Below are positions 43,345-53,638 of a stretch of DNA of 57,386 nucleotides, piece by piece. The position numbers and the translations under genes were made by a program. A model generated the notes under the pieces. It ran no database searches. It saw nothing but the letters and a program-made list of their open reading frames with translations, and was not told the origin of the DNA. The DNA is from Desulfosporosinus sp. (GTDB taxonomy: Bacteria; Bacillota; Desulfitobacteriia; Desulfitobacteriales; Desulfitobacteriaceae): positions 1 through 57,386 of the forward strand of contig JARLHV010000064.1 in assembly GCA_031292055.1 (NCBI GenBank), read 5' to 3'. Each line of letters begins with the position of its first letter. Position 1 is the stretch's first letter.

Positions 43345-45746
43345 AGTTGATTGAGGGGGAAGGGATTACTCTAGCTGAAGCAACTCATTGGGATCAATTT
43401 GTCGCCTTGGTTGTATTGCTCAAAGAAAAAATGAGTTACAATCGAGCGTTAAACCAAAATTCTATGTCCCAGGGAAAACAAGTATATTATTTTTCAATGG
43501 AGTTTCTGATTGGCAGACTTCTCCTGAATTATTTAGTTAATTTTAAAATAGAGGATCTTGTTCGAGACGGTTTGTCAGAGTTAAAAATTAATCTTGATGA
43601 TCTCTTAGAACAAGAAGCCGATCCTGGCCTAGGTAATGGGGGGTTGGGAAGATTAGCAGCGTGTTTCCTCGACTCAATGGCTTTCTTAGGAATCGAGGGA
43701 CATGGTAATGGAATTCGCTATAGATATGGGTTATTTGAACAGAAAATTATTGCCGGCAATCAGGTTGAAGTAGCAGATAACTGGCTTAAAAATGGTTATC
43801 CTTGGGAGATGCGCAAGCCCAATCGAGGTATTATCGTAAAATTTAAAGGTAATGTTAGAAGCGAGCAAAATAAGGGACGCATAACATTTTATCATGAGAA
43901 CTATGAACCGGTCCTGGCTGTACCCTATGATGTTCCGATTATGAGCTATAATAATCCTCTGTATGTTAACAACTTAAGGTTATGGAGTGCAGAAACGACT
44001 TGTGGTGAACTAGATTTGGCCTGTTTCAATCGTGGAGAGTTTAAGCAGGCTTCAAGTTATAAATCTGAGGTTGAGTCTATTTCATATATTCTCTATCCTG
44101 ACGATAGTAGTCGTGCCGGCAGAGAGTTACGACTTAAACAAGAATATTTTTTTGTTGCCGCTGGCTTAGGTTCCATCGTGCGAAGTTATAAGAAGAACAG
44201 TTTAAATTCCTTTCAAGACTTCCCACGCCGAGTAGCTGTTCATATTAATGATACTCATCCTGTTTTGTGTATCCCTGAACTGATGCGCATTTTGATAGAT
44301 GAAGAAGGAATTGGCTGGAATGAGGCTTGGAATATTACAGTCAATACCATGTCCTTTACCAATCATACCATTATGCCTGAAGCTATGGAAAAGTGGCCGA
44401 TTGATCTGGTCAAATGTCTTTTACCCAGGATTTATATGATTATTGAAGAGATTGATCGACGATTTAAGGAAACTTTGACCCTGAAATTTCTAGACGATGA
44501 AAATGCAATTCGCAAAACTCAAATTCTCAAAGATGGCTATGTCTGGATGGTTAACTTGGCGATCATTGGCAGCTCATCTGTAAATGGGGTTGCGCAATTA
44601 CATACTGAAATTCTTAAGAAGGAGGTCTTTAAAGAGTACTATCAGATTTTTGGCTATAAGTTTAATAATAAAACCAATGGTGTTAATCATAGGAGATTTC
44701 TGTTAGCAGCAAACCCTAAATTGTCTCACTTAATAACGGAGGCCATTGGCCCGAACTGGAAAGAAGATGCCGGAGAACTTCAGAAACTTCATAGTTTAAA
44801 GAATGATTACAGTTTTTTGGAACAACTTGCGAAAGTGAAGTATGAAAACAAATGTCGTTTAGCAGAGATGGTCAAGGCAAAACAAGGGCATATACTTGAC
44901 CCTTTGTCAATTTTTGATGTTCAGGTGAAGAGGATCCATGCTTATAAACGGCAATTGCTTAATGTGCTGAAGATCATGCACTTGTACAATAGAGCTTTGG
45001 ACGATCCGGGGACTTTGACGGATTCGCAGACCTTCATTTTCGGTGGCAAAGCAGCACCCGGCTATCATTATGCCAAAACTGTAATTAAGCTTATTAATGC
45101 TTTGAGTCAAAAAATAGAAAATGATCCCAAAGTAAACCAAAAACTAAAAGTTGTATTTCTAGAGAATTTCAATGTGACGCTGGGCGAATTAATTTATCCC
45201 TCAGCAGACATCAGTGAACAGATATCTACCGCTAGCAAAGAGGCTTCAGGAACTGGCAATATGAAATTCATGATGAATGGTGCCATTACTTTAGGAACCT
45301 TGGATGGAGCCAATGTAGAAATTAATCAGGCAGTAGGTAAGGATAATATCTTCATCTTTGGGCTTACCGCCGATCAGGTCTTGAATTACACCCGCAAGGG
45401 CGGGTATAAACCATGGGATGAATACCACTCCGACTCTGATATTAGCAGGTGCGTGGATCAATTAAGTAGTGGATTTTTCGATAATATGGGTGAAGAATTC
45501 AGAGTATTATACGATTCCCTTATGATCTATAACGATGAATACTTTATCTTAAAAGATTTTCGGTCTTACATTGAAACGCATAATAAGCTCCAAACACTCC
45601 ATTTAAATCAAACAGATTGGAGCCGAATGTCCTTGTTTAATATCGCAGAATCAGGCATATTCTCAAGTGATCGAACAATTAGAGAATATGCAGATAAGAT
45701 CTGGAAAATCAGATACCGTACTGTCAATAACATAATTTCTAATTAA
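43302..45746 (+). CDS. glgP: glycogen/maltodextrin phosphorylase
   Basis: GlgP releases glucose-1-phosphate from alpha-1,4 chains. The 814-aa protein shows the GT35 family hallmarks: FSMEFLIGRLL, GNGGLGRLAACFLDSMA, NDTHPVLCIPELMR, VKRIHAYKRQLLN and the PLP-binding Lys655 in SGTGNMKFMMNGA. GGAGG lies about 9 bases before the ATG, which is inside the end of glgB; this 43-bp overlap is unusually long for an operon junction. Residue patterns do not separate glycogen from maltodextrin preference, but the operon context points to glycogen. Confidence 0.95.
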   Translation: MFTDKESFKQAYLMKLIEGEGITLAEATHWDQFVALVVLLKEKMSYNRALNQNSMSQGKQVYYFSMEFLIGRLLLNYLVNFKIEDLVRDGLSELKINLDDLLEQEADPGLGNGGLGRLAACFLDSMAFLGIEGHGNGIRYRYGLFEQKIIAGNQVEVADNWLKNGYPWEMRKPNRGIIVKFKGNVRSEQNKGRITFYHENYEPVLAVPYDVPIMSYNNPLYVNNLRLWSAETTCGELDLACFNRGEFKQASSYKSEVESISYILYPDDSSRAGRELRLKQEYFFVAAGLGSIVRSYKKNSLNSFQDFPRRVAVHINDTHPVLCIPELMRILIDEEGIGWNEAWNITVNTMSFTNHTIMPEAMEKWPIDLVKCLLPRIYMIIEEIDRRFKETLTLKFLDDENAIRKTQILKDGYVWMVNLAIIGSSSVNGVAQLHTEILKKEVFKEYYQIFGYKFNNKTNGVNHRRFLLAANPKLSHLITEAIGPNWKEDAGELQKLHSLKNDYSFLEQLAKVKYENKCRLAEMVKAKQGHILDPLSIFDVQVKRIHAYKRQLLNVLKIMHLYNRALDDPGTLTDSQTFIFGGKAAPGYHYAKTVIKLINALSQKIENDPKVNQKLKVVFLENFNVTLGELIYPSADISEQISTASKEASGTGNMKFMMNGAITLGTLDGANVEINQAVGKDNIFIFGLTADQVLNYTRKGGYKPWDEYHSDSDISRCVDQLSSGFFDNMGEEFRVLYDSLMIYNDEYFILKDFRSYIETHNKLQTLHLNQTDWSRMSLFNIAESGIFSSDRTIREYADKIWKIRYRTVNNIISN

Positions 45747-45805
45747 ATGTTGAAAGGTAGTGTCATTATGAAAGCGATTGTATAACTAAGAAAGGGGAAC
45801 TATGT

Positions 45806-46987
45806 ATGAGAAAACAAGAATGTGTAGCGATGTTATTAGCTGGTGGACAAGGAAGCAGATTGGGTGGTCTAACCCGGATTCGGGCTAAACCAGCTGTTTC
45901 ATTTTGTGGCAAGTATCGAATTATCGACTTCACCTTGAGTAACTGTGCAAATTCACAGATTAATACAGTCGGTGTTCTGATTCAATATAAACCTTTTCTC
46001 CTTAATTCCTATATTGGTTTAGGTTCGGCTTGGGACTTAGATAATCTTTATGGAGGAGTCCATATTCTTCCCCCTTTTCTTAGTGAAAAGGAAGGACGCT
46101 GGTATAACGGAACAGCCAACGCCGTGTACCAAAACTGCGAATTTATTGATTTTTACGATCCCGAATATGTGATTATTCTTTCCGGGGATCATGTCTATAA
46201 AATGGATTATACCCTGATGTTAAAGTTCCACAAAGAGAAAAATTCGGACATCACCATAGCCACGATTCAAGTTCCGTGGGAAGAAGCTTCTCGATTTGGT
46301 ATCTTGAGTATCGATGGAGACGAACGGATCACAAAATTCGCAGAAAAACCGGCGCAACCCGATAGTAATCTTGCGTCAATGGGAGTCTATATTTTTAACT
46401 GGTCAACACTTAAGCAAGCGTTACTTGCCGATGCCCAAGACGCTCAGTCTGAAAACGACTTCGGCAAAAACATTATTCCCCAGCAGCTGCAACAAGGGAA
46501 AAGAGTTTATGCCTACCAATTTCAGGGCTATTGGCGAGATGTCGGTACGATCGAAAGCTATTATCAAGCCAATATGGAGTCCTTAAGAGCAGGACACTTC
46601 CTTAGTATTTTTGATCCAAGGTTTCGGATATTCTCAAATGAGGATATCTTACCTCCCCATTATGTCGGATCGACCGCGCAAATAGAGAACAGTTTGGTTT
46701 GTAATGGCTGTATTGTTCATGGTGAGGTCAACAATTCAATTCTGGCCCCTGGAGTTTATGTAGGGAAAGGGGTAAAAATTAAGGATTCGATCTTATTGCC
46801 CTATGCAAAAGTTCATACAGGATCAGTGATTCGCAAGACAATTGTCGGGGAAAATGCGGAAATCATGCGGCGCTGTATCATCGGTGCTGAGGGACAAATT
46901 GCTCCGGACCAAGAAGGGATTACGGTTGTTGAGGATAATCATATAATTTCTGAAGGTTCCATTATTGAAGCAGGCAGGAATATCTAA
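45806..46987 (+). CDS. glgC: glucose-1-phosphate adenylyltransferase
   Basis: GlgC makes ADP-glucose, the committed step of glycogen synthesis. The 393-aa protein has the nucleotidyltransferase core [21 protein letters not shown], the substrate loop [19 protein letters not shown] and [10 protein letters not shown], and a C-terminal left-handed beta-helix with hexapeptide repeats. AAAGGGG precedes the ATG at 45806; an out-of-frame ATG four bases upstream is not used. It forms a pair with the non-canonical GlgD subunit encoded next, as in other Firmicutes. Confidence 0.95.
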   Translation: MRKQECVAMLLAGGQGSRLGGLTRIRAKPAVSFCGKYRIIDFTLSNCANSQINTVGVLIQYKPFLLNSYIGLGSAWDLDNLYGGVHILPPFLSEKEGRWYNGTANAVYQNCEFIDFYDPEYVIILSGDHVYKMDYTLMLKFHKEKNSDITIATIQVPWEEASRFGILSIDGDERITKFAEKPAQPDSNLASMGVYIFNWSTLKQALLADAQDAQSENDFGKNIIPQQLQQGKRVYAYQFQGYWRDVGTIESYYQANMESLRAGHFLSIFDPRFRIFSNEDILPPHYVGSTAQIENSLVCNGCIVHGEVNNSILAPGVYVGKGVKIKDSILLPYAKVHTGSVIRKTIVGENAEIMRRCIIGAEGQIAPDQEGITVVEDNHIISEGSIIEAGRNI

Positions 46988-47018
46988 AGGACTCAGGTGA
47001 TTTCGAAAGGTGGGAGCA

Positions 47019-48143
47019 ATGATGTCGAACGCTATAGGGATTATTTATGCCAATAGTGCAACTGATGGCCTGCAAGGGCTTGCCCTAGAAAGGCCAATAG
47101 CTGCTGTTCCCTTTGGAGGAAGATATCGAATTCTCGATTTTGCATTATCCAGCATGGTTAACTCTGGGATAAGGACGATTGGATTAGTTACCCCACACCA
47201 TTACAGACCGCTTCTGGATCACTTGGGAGCTGGTAAAGCTTGGTTTCTGGATCGGAAAGATGGAGGGTTGTTTATTTTGCCTGGGGCCTTCCATGGTTTG
47301 GTTGGGACTAATCATACGTTTTGTATTAAGGATTTGAAAAATAATATAGAGTATTTAGACAAAGATTTTGCAGAAAATGTTGTCATCAGTAGTGGCGATC
47401 AAATATTTAATATTAATTTCAAAAATGCTCTGGAATTTCATAACGACAAGCAGGCCGATGCTACCGTGATTTATAAAGAAATTAATAACCCGTGTGATCT
47501 AACGGAAAAAGTGTTTTTTAAAATGGATAAGGATCAAAAAGTGTCAACGATTCAGGATAAAAAAGATCTTGAAAAGACCAAGCTCCTTCATCCTTATTTT
47601 GTAAATATGTTAATAATTCGACGCGAGATTTTGTTAGATATTATTGAGAAGTTTAGTTCCAGTGGGTGCATCGATTTAATAGATATTTTAACTGCAAATT
47701 TGGAAGTCCTCAATGTCTATGGCAGTCCAACCTGTTCGTTAATTGGAACGATTCGCACGATTAAGGATTACTTTGATAGGAGTATGGATCTTCTAAACCT
47801 AGAAGTTCGAGGAAGATTATGGTTGGGAGAAGATCGGATCCATACAAAAATTAAAGATAATCCCCCGACTCAATACACCTCACAAGCAAAAGTCAGCAAC
47901 TCCTTGATTGCTAGTGGATGTTCTATCGCCGGAGAAGTGGTAAACTCGATTATTTTTCGAGGGGTGATTTTAGAACAAGGATGTCAAATCAAAAACAGTA
48001 TCATCCTGCCGAAATGTCATATTCATGCTCATGCTCAAACGAATTATACAATTCTTGATAAATCGGTTACGGTAAATGGAGAAAACATCTTAAAAGGGAG
48101 TTTGAATAACCCTTTGGTTGTCCTCAAAAAAACAGTGATCTGA
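47019..48143 (+). CDS. glgD: glucose-1-phosphate adenylyltransferase, GlgD regulatory subunit
   Basis: GlgD is the non-catalytic partner of GlgC in Firmicutes. The 374-aa protein keeps the overall fold (FGGRYRILDFALSSMVNSGI, later hexapeptide repeats such as GEVVNSIIFRGVILEQGCQIKNSII). The N-terminal ATP loop has become IIYANSATDGLQGLALERPIAAVP, without the GG-x-G-x-RL and RAKPA catalytic residues. An AAAGGTGGGAG site lies just before paired ATGs (47019 and 47022); an upstream GTG is inside the site. It gives the heterotetramer its regulatory properties. Confidence 0.92.
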   Translation: MMSNAIGIIYANSATDGLQGLALERPIAAVPFGGRYRILDFALSSMVNSGIRTIGLVTPHHYRPLLDHLGAGKAWFLDRKDGGLFILPGAFHGLVGTNHTFCIKDLKNNIEYLDKDFAENVVISSGDQIFNINFKNALEFHNDKQADATVIYKEINNPCDLTEKVFFKMDKDQKVSTIQDKKDLEKTKLLHPYFVNMLIIRREILLDIIEKFSSSGCIDLIDILTANLEVLNVYGSPTCSLIGTIRTIKDYFDRSMDLLNLEVRGRLWLGEDRIHTKIKDNPPTQYTSQAKVSNSLIASGCSIAGEVVNSIIFRGVILEQGCQIKNSIILPKCHIHAHAQTNYTILDKSVTVNGENILKGSLNNPLVVLKKTVI

Positions 48144-48160
48144 AAGGCGGGAGAGAGTAT

Positions 48161-49600
48161 ATGAAAATTGTTTTTGTGATTGCAGAAGCTGATCCTTTCG
48201 TTAAAACAGGCGGTTTAGGGGAAGTAGGGGGCTCATTGCCTGCCTTCTTGCATAAACAGGGTGTTGATGTGCGTGTTATTATGCCGAAGTACAGTGCCAT
48301 TGCCGAGCATTTTCGAAAAGACTTTAAACATCTGTCCCACTTTGATGTTCCTGTCGCTTGGCGCAAACAATATTGTGGTTTAGATGAGCTGGTATATCAA
48401 GGAATACCCTATTATTTTATTGACAACGAGTACTATTTTTCACGTCCGAGTATCTATGGAGAAGATGATGATGCCGAGCGATTTGCGTTTTTTTCCCGAG
48501 CAGCTTTGGAAAGCTTAATCCACATCCCAGGCTTTAAACCCGATATCATCCATTGTCACGATTGGCATACCGCTTTAATTCCACTTATGCTTAAAGAGTT
48601 TTATTGTCAGGAGCCTCTATATTATCCGATCAAAACAGTCTTTACGATTCATAACCTAAAATATCAAGGGATTTTTTCTAAGGAAGTTCTGGGCGATATT
48701 GTGGGACTCGGGATGGAGTATTTTACAGATGAGGCCTTGGAATTTTATGGGGCGGTCAATTTTATGAAGGCGGCTCTGCTCTATGCTGATTGTATTACGA
48801 CGGTCAGTCCAACTTATGCTCAGGAAATTCAAAGTACTTATTATGGAGAAAATCTGGATGGAGTTTTGAGAAAAAGAAGCGAGTTTCTAATGGGTATTTT
48901 GAATGGGATAGACTATCAGGTCTATGATCCCTCCAAGGATCCCTATATTTTCATGCCTTATGACAATTCCCCTCGTGCTACTCGTGCTAAAGGAGAAAAC
49001 AAGAAGCACTTGCAAAGCGCTTTTGGACTACCGATTCGAGAAGATAGAGCAGTACTGGGTATGGTATCTCGACTCGTAGACCAAAAAGGCTTGGATCTAT
49101 TAGCCCACGTAATGGAAGAAATACTTGCGCTGGATGTTCAGATCGTTATCCTCGGTACAGGAGACAACCAATATGAACAAATGTTACGTTATTTCACCTC
49201 TAAATATCCTGAGAAACTGGCGATAAGGTTAGAATTTTCGGATAAACTGGCTCATGAAATTTATGCCGGGGCTGACCTACTCTTGATGCCCTCTCGTTTT
49301 GAGCCCTGCGGAATTTCTCAGATGATCGCCCTGCGCTATGGAACGATCCCAATCGTACGGGAAACCGGAGGCCTAAAGGACACAATCATACCCTATAACA
49401 AAAGAACCGGTGCAGGTAATGGGTTTAGTTTTGTGAATTATAATGCTCATGAATTGTTATTCACCATACAACATGCCTTGAAAATATACCAAAAAGATAA
49501 AAAGGTATGGAGTAAACTATGTCAGAATGCTTTAACGAGCGATTTCGGTTGGGATAAATCCGCAAATGCTTATATCGAAATCTATGAATCATTAATATGA
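48161..49600 (+). CDS. glgA: glycogen synthase (ADP-glucose dependent)
   Basis: GlgA extends alpha-1,4 chains from ADP-glucose. The 479-aa GT5 protein has the N-terminal KTGGLGEVGGSLP loop that binds ADP-glucose, the HDWHTALIP segment, TTVSPTYAQEI, and the C-terminal nucleotide site SRFEPCGISQMIALRYGTIPIVRETGGL with the conserved Glu. AAAGGCGGG precedes the ATG. Its stop overlaps the start of the next gene as ATGA, which indicates translational coupling. Confidence 0.95.
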   Translation: MKIVFVIAEADPFVKTGGLGEVGGSLPAFLHKQGVDVRVIMPKYSAIAEHFRKDFKHLSHFDVPVAWRKQYCGLDELVYQGIPYYFIDNEYYFSRPSIYGEDDDAERFAFFSRAALESLIHIPGFKPDIIHCHDWHTALIPLMLKEFYCQEPLYYPIKTVFTIHNLKYQGIFSKEVLGDIVGLGMEYFTDEALEFYGAVNFMKAALLYADCITTVSPTYAQEIQSTYYGENLDGVLRKRSEFLMGILNGIDYQVYDPSKDPYIFMPYDNSPRATRAKGENKKHLQSAFGLPIREDRAVLGMVSRLVDQKGLDLLAHVMEEILALDVQIVILGTGDNQYEQMLRYFTSKYPEKLAIRLEFSDKLAHEIYAGADLLLMPSRFEPCGISQMIALRYGTIPIVRETGGLKDTIIPYNKRTGAGNGFSFVNYNAHELLFTIQHALKIYQKDKKVWSKLCQNALTSDFGWDKSANAYIEIYESLI

Positions 49601-52600
49601 TAGCGTTTAAAGCGTATCATAATTCTCACGATTTATTTTACCGCAAACCGTTTGGGGCGATCATATGTGGTCAACGGATAACATTCCGTTTAAAAACATT
49701 TTCAGCGGTACTGGTTGATGCCTGCATTCTCCGCCTTTGGGAAACAGACCGAGAAATAACGATTGCCATGCATCGGACTATTGAGAATAGTCAAAGTTCA
49801 GTTTCGGATTCTGTGCCCAATCTCTCTGAAGATACGGTATTATTCGAGGGTGACTATGAAGTACCCAACATTCCAGGGCTTATCTGGTACTATTTTGTGA
49901 TTCGGGTAGGATCTCAAACTTATTATTATGGAAATAATTCGAAAAAGCTGGGCGGGGAGGGCAGGCTCTGGGAACAAGAGCCTCCTTCCTATCAAATTAC
50001 CGTTCATAAACAGCTCGAAGTACCTAAGTGGTATAAACAGGGGATGATGTATCAAATTTTTGTCGATCGCTTCTATAACGATCGCAGCGACGGATTCAGC
50101 CTCTATCCACGCAAAAACGCGCTCTTGCATGCCAATTGGTCTGATCCGCCGCTCTATATAAGAGACGAGCACGGCAGCGTAACCGATTGGGATTTTTTTG
50201 GAGGAACTCTGCAAGGGGTTATTGAAAAATTACCCTACTTTAAAGAATTAGGCATAAGCATTCTGTATTTTAATCCTATTTTTGATGCTCCGAGTAATCA
50301 CAAGTATGACACGGCGGATTATCATAAGATTGATCCTATGTATGGGGATGATGCGGTTTTTAAACGCTTGCTTGACACTGCCAAACGATCTGGCATCTCG
50401 ATTATATTGGATGGAGTATTTAGCCATACTGGAAGTGACAGTATCTATTTTAATAAATTCGGCAATTTTCCAGAGGTTGGTGCCTACCAATCGGTGGATT
50501 CTGCCTATTTTAGTTGGTATCAATGTAAGCCATACAACCCTGTATATCAATGCTGGTGGGGCGTTGATTCCCTCCCGGAAGTGAATGAAATGGACGTTTC
50601 CTACAGACAGTTCATTTATGGTTCGGAAGAAAGTGTTATTAGCAAGTGGCTAAACATGGGAGTTGCTGGATGGCGTTTGGATGTTGCCGATGAGCTTCCC
50701 GATGAGTTCATACAGGAACTTCGTCAAGCAATTAAGCGCCTTCAACCTCAAGCTGTTTTGATCGGAGAAGTATGGGAAGACGCTTCGAATAAAGTAAGCT
50801 ACGATAAACAACGCGCTTATTTCTTAGGCGATGAGCTGGATTCGACAATGAACTATCCGTTCCGCGATAGTTTCCTTCATTTTATACTTGGACAAAGTGA
50901 TGCCAGTCTTATCCATCAAGAAATTATGAGTTTATATGAAAATTATCCCCGCGAGAATTTTTATGCCGCCATGAACTTAATAGGAAGTCATGATACGGAA
51001 AGAATTTTGACGCTTCTAGGAGATGCAACCCCAAAACAGCGCCTGACAGATACCGAGCAGAGAACCTCCCTGCTTTCCAGCATTGCCCGGAAATTAGCTA
51101 TAAAAAGGCTTAAGATTTTAAGTTTAGTTCAAATGACCTTTCCCGGAGTTCCTTGTATTTACTACGGAGATGAAGTAGGCGTGGAAGGATATCCTGACCC
51201 CTATAACCGAGGGACCTATCCATGGGGTAAGGAAGACAATGAAATCCTGGATTGGTATCGACGAATCCTGCGCCTGCACACTGAATATGAGGTGTTGCGG
51301 ACGGGCGATTTTAAACCATTTTTTTTCGAACCGGATGTTTATGGTTATACGCGAGCAGGCGTTGGGGAAGAAATAACCATTCTTATTAATCGTCATTTAG
51401 TAGAAACAAAAACAGTAAATCTCACTACTAAGCTACAGTTCTCCGCTTTTGTGACTGACTTAATCACTGGAGAACGTCTGGCTCCTGAAACCTTAAGTGC
51501 CTTGCCACTCAATGCCCTGGGTGGAAGAGCTCTGTTGAGAAAAGAAAATCCGCCGAACAAATTGCAACTTGACCGTTCGTGTGGAGTATTATTGCATATC
51601 AGTTCTTTGCCTTCTGTTTGGGGACTTGGGGATTTGGGACAGGAGGCCTATGCATTTGTCGATTTTTTGGCGGACTCTGGACAATCGTTGTGGCAAGTGT
51701 TACCTCTGAACCCTGCAGGAGTAGGGGACTGTCCTTATCAAAGTGAATCGGTTTTTGCCGGAAACCCGCTGTTTATCAGTCTTGACCACATGATCACCGA
51801 GGGACTTTTGAGTTTAGAAGAAACTCGTCAAAAATATGAACAGGTTCAGAGCTTGAACCTTAGGCGAGGTCTCTTGTCCTTGGCTTATAAAGAGTTGAAA
51901 CTCGATTTACTTCACCAAGCTTATCTGCGCTTTATCAGTCAGCTGGAATCCACCCCCAATGGGTCGTCCATTTCTGCCAAGCAAACGTATCTTTCTCATG
52001 AAAACTATTTACAATTTCAAACTGAAACTAAGGAATGGCTTGACGATTATGTTCTTTATCGCGCCTTAAAAGCTCATTTCGGAAATGTTCCTTGGTATGA
52101 ATGGGAACCAGAGCTTGCTTCACGTGAGACAGAAACATTAACTAAGTATTCCTTGCTGCTGCGAGAAGAAATTGAGTTTACCCGATTCTTACAGTACACG
52201 TTTTTTAACGAATGGAACAAACTCAAAAATTACACCAAGTCCAAAGGCGTTCAACTAGTTGGAGATATGCCCCATTTTGTCGCTGCCGACAGCTGTGATG
52301 TATGGGTGAACCAAAGCTTGTTTGTTTTGGATGAGTTTGGTAGACCCGCTAAAACAGCAGGAGTACCTCCTGACTATTTTAGCAAGACAGGTCAGTTATG
52401 GGGGAACCCTATCTATGACTGGGATGCTATGTACGCGACTGGATATAATTGGTGGAAAAAGCGCATACAGTTTGGGTTAGAACTGTTTGACTACATACGT
52501 CTGGATCATTTCCGCGGTTTTGAAGCCTATTGGGAGGTTGATGCTGGAGAAGAGACGGCAGAAAAGGGTCGCTGGATGAAAGGACCAGGGAAAAGATTCT

Positions 52601-53097
52601 TTGAAAGTTTGGTCGAAACGTTTGGGAGATGCCCCTTTATCATTGAGGATTTAGGAGTCATAACAACGGAAGTCACTATATTAAAACAAATTTTTGGCTT
52701 TCCCGGAATAAAGGTACTTCAGTTTACACCCTTAAATGAAATTTTAAGGGATTCTGAAACTAACTTTGTTTATTATACTGGAACTCATGATAACAACACC
52801 TTATTAGGCTGGTATGAAAAAAATTATTTGCCGGCAGGGGAAAACTTAGTCAGCAGCACTATAGACCAAAAGGTCACACCCCAACAAGCATGCCGCAAAT
52901 TGATCGAAGAAGTCTATTTGAGCCAAGCGGCGTGGGCGATTATACCTATGCAAGATATTTTAGGTTTGGGTGAAGAAGCCAGAATGAATGTCCCCGGAAC
53001 AATCAGCGGCAATTGGCAATGGCAGTTAGATAAAAATCTAGTCACAGATGAAATTATATTTTGGCTCCGTAGCCAAGCAGAAAAAACTAAACGCTAA
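49597..53097 (+). CDS. bifunctional GH13 alpha-glycosidase / GH77 4-alpha-glucanotransferase fusion
   Basis: The 1166-aa protein joins two complete enzymes. After an N-terminal beta domain (about 1-130), a GH13 barrel of the neopullulanase/cyclomaltodextrinase type runs to about residue 640. Its catalytic residues are Asp362 (WRLDVADE), Glu391 (LIGEVWED) and Asp466 (GSHDTE). From about residue 655 a full GH77 amylomaltase (MalQ) follows, starting CGVLLHISSLPSVWGLGDLG, with Asp970 (RLDHFRG), Glu1017 (IIEDLG) and Asp1065 (GTHDNN). Together they should hydrolyse and disproportionate short alpha-glucans left by phosphorolysis. No signal peptide is present. It is the final gene of the glycogen operon, coupled to glgA by ATGA. 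Confidence 0.94.
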   Translation: MIAFKAYHNSHDLFYRKPFGAIICGQRITFRLKTFSAVLVDACILRLWETDREITIAMHRTIENSQSSVSDSVPNLSEDTVLFEGDYEVPNIPGLIWYYFVIRVGSQTYYYGNNSKKLGGEGRLWEQEPPSYQITVHKQLEVPKWYKQGMMYQIFVDRFYNDRSDGFSLYPRKNALLHANWSDPPLYIRDEHGSVTDWDFFGGTLQGVIEKLPYFKELGISILYFNPIFDAPSNHKYDTADYHKIDPMYGDDAVFKRLLDTAKRSGISIILDGVFSHTGSDSIYFNKFGNFPEVGAYQSVDSAYFSWYQCKPYNPVYQCWWGVDSLPEVNEMDVSYRQFIYGSEESVISKWLNMGVAGWRLDVADELPDEFIQELRQAIKRLQPQAVLIGEVWEDASNKVSYDKQRAYFLGDELDSTMNYPFRDSFLHFILGQSDASLIHQEIMSLYENYPRENFYAAMNLIGSHDTERILTLLGDATPKQRLTDTEQRTSLLSSIARKLAIKRLKILSLVQMTFPGVPCIYYGDEVGVEGYPDPYNRGTYPWGKEDNEILDWYRRILRLHTEYEVLRTGDFKPFFFEPDVYGYTRAGVGEEITILINRHLVETKTVNLTTKLQFSAFVTDLITGERLAPETLSALPLNALGGRALLRKENPPNKLQLDRSCGVLLHISSLPSVWGLGDLGQEAYAFVDFLADSGQSLWQVLPLNPAGVGDCPYQSESVFAGNPLFISLDHMITEGLLSLEETRQKYEQVQSLNLRRGLLSLAYKELKLDLLHQAYLRFISQLESTPNGSSISAKQTYLSHENYLQFQTETKEWLDDYVLYRALKAHFGNVPWYEWEPELASRETETLTKYSLLLREEIEFTRFLQYTFFNEWNKLKNYTKSKGVQLVGDMPHFVAADSCDVWVNQSLFVLDEFGRPAKTAGVPPDYFSKTGQLWGNPIYDWDAMYATGYNWWKKRIQFGLELFDYIRLDHFRGFEAYWEVDAGEETAEKGRWMKGPGKRFFESLVETFGRCPFIIEDLGVITTEVTILKQIFGFPGIKVLQFTPLNEILRDSETNFVYYTGTHDNNTLLGWYEKNYLPAGENLVSSTIDQKVTPQQACRKLIEEVYLSQAAWAIIPMQDILGLGEEARMNVPGTISGNWQWQLDKNLVTDEIIFWLRSQAEKTKR

Positions 53098-53121
53098 TCA
53101 ACAACCTAAATACTTTAATTT

Positions 53122-53174
53122 GCTCATAGGCTACCATCTTTGCAGATGATAGCCTATGAGCGAAAGCGTTTTTT
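53122..53174 (+). terminator. terminator of the glycogen operon
   Basis: GCTCATAGGCTA pairs with TAGCCTATGAGC, with an inner CATC/GATG pairing, and a six-T run follows. A close relative of this hairpin lies at 54876-54929. Confidence 0.8.
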
Positions 53175-53316
53175 AGAAAATTACCCCTAAAGCAATAAGA
53201 ATTAAAATAGCAATCGCTATAATTCCTACACCCACTCCTGCACCGACTCCGCCATAAGCGGGAACCGGAGGAGGACAGCATATTCCACTCATTCCAGGAT
53301 AACCCATCCCATACAT
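53173..53316 (-). CDS. YjcZ-like sporulation micro-protein, Cys/Pro-rich (second locus)
   Basis: The 47-aa product reads MYGMGYPGMSGICCPPPVPAYGG followed by the same C-terminal membrane helix (GIIAIAILILIALGVIF) as the peptide at 30309-30473, with one CCPPPV instead of two. AAAGGTGGAG precedes the ATG. It is the second gene of a two-gene micro-operon on the minus strand. Confidence 0.78.
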   Translation of the reverse strand: MYGMGYPGMSGICCPPPVPAYGGVGAGVGVGIIAIAILILIALGVIF

Positions 53317-53338
53317 AGATAATCTCCACCTTTCTAAT

Positions 53339-53455
53339 TTAGAATACAATTCCCATTGCGATAAGCAGAAGAATAATTACAACAACTGCAGCAATTCCTG
53401 CACCGAAGCCACGTCCTGTTCCACAAGCAACTCCATCAACACCACCAAATGCCAT
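53339..53455 (-). CDS. YjcZ-like sporulation micro-protein, Gly-rich (second locus)
   Basis: The 38-aa product reads MAFGGVDGVACGTGRGFGAG and ends AAVVVIILLLIAMGIVF, a near twin of the peptide at 30495-30617 with two residues fewer. GGGAGGT lies before two ATGs six bases apart; the second has the better spacing. It is the first gene of its micro-operon. Confidence 0.75.
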   Translation of the reverse strand: MAFGGVDGVACGTGRGFGAGIAAVVVIILLLIAMGIVF

Positions 53456-53485
53456 TTTCATTACCTCCCTTTCCAGTAGATATTA

Positions 53486-53512
53486 CACAATATGCAATTG
53501 ATGGTTAATATG
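53486..53512 (-). promoter_or_regulatory. conserved promoter-like element of the second YjcZ micro-operon
   Basis: CATAT, 13 bp, then CATATTGTG on the minus strand, 31 bp before the start codon: the same spacing and position as at 30648-30674, though the spacer sequence differs. Confidence 0.55.
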
Positions 53513-53638
53513 AAACAATATGGTAAAATTATTTATGTAATCTCCCCCCTTCTCTATAAAGACATTGGAAATAATAAGGCTCCTATCCATTCACAAATTA
53601 ATCTATATGCGTAGTGATAGTAACTGAGGAGTAACTAT

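Noticed and set aside
45750..45786. Tiny frame MKAIV-stop between glgP and glgC, resembling the start of a nucleotidyltransferase.
   Set aside because: Only five codons; too short to call a leader peptide or pseudogene.
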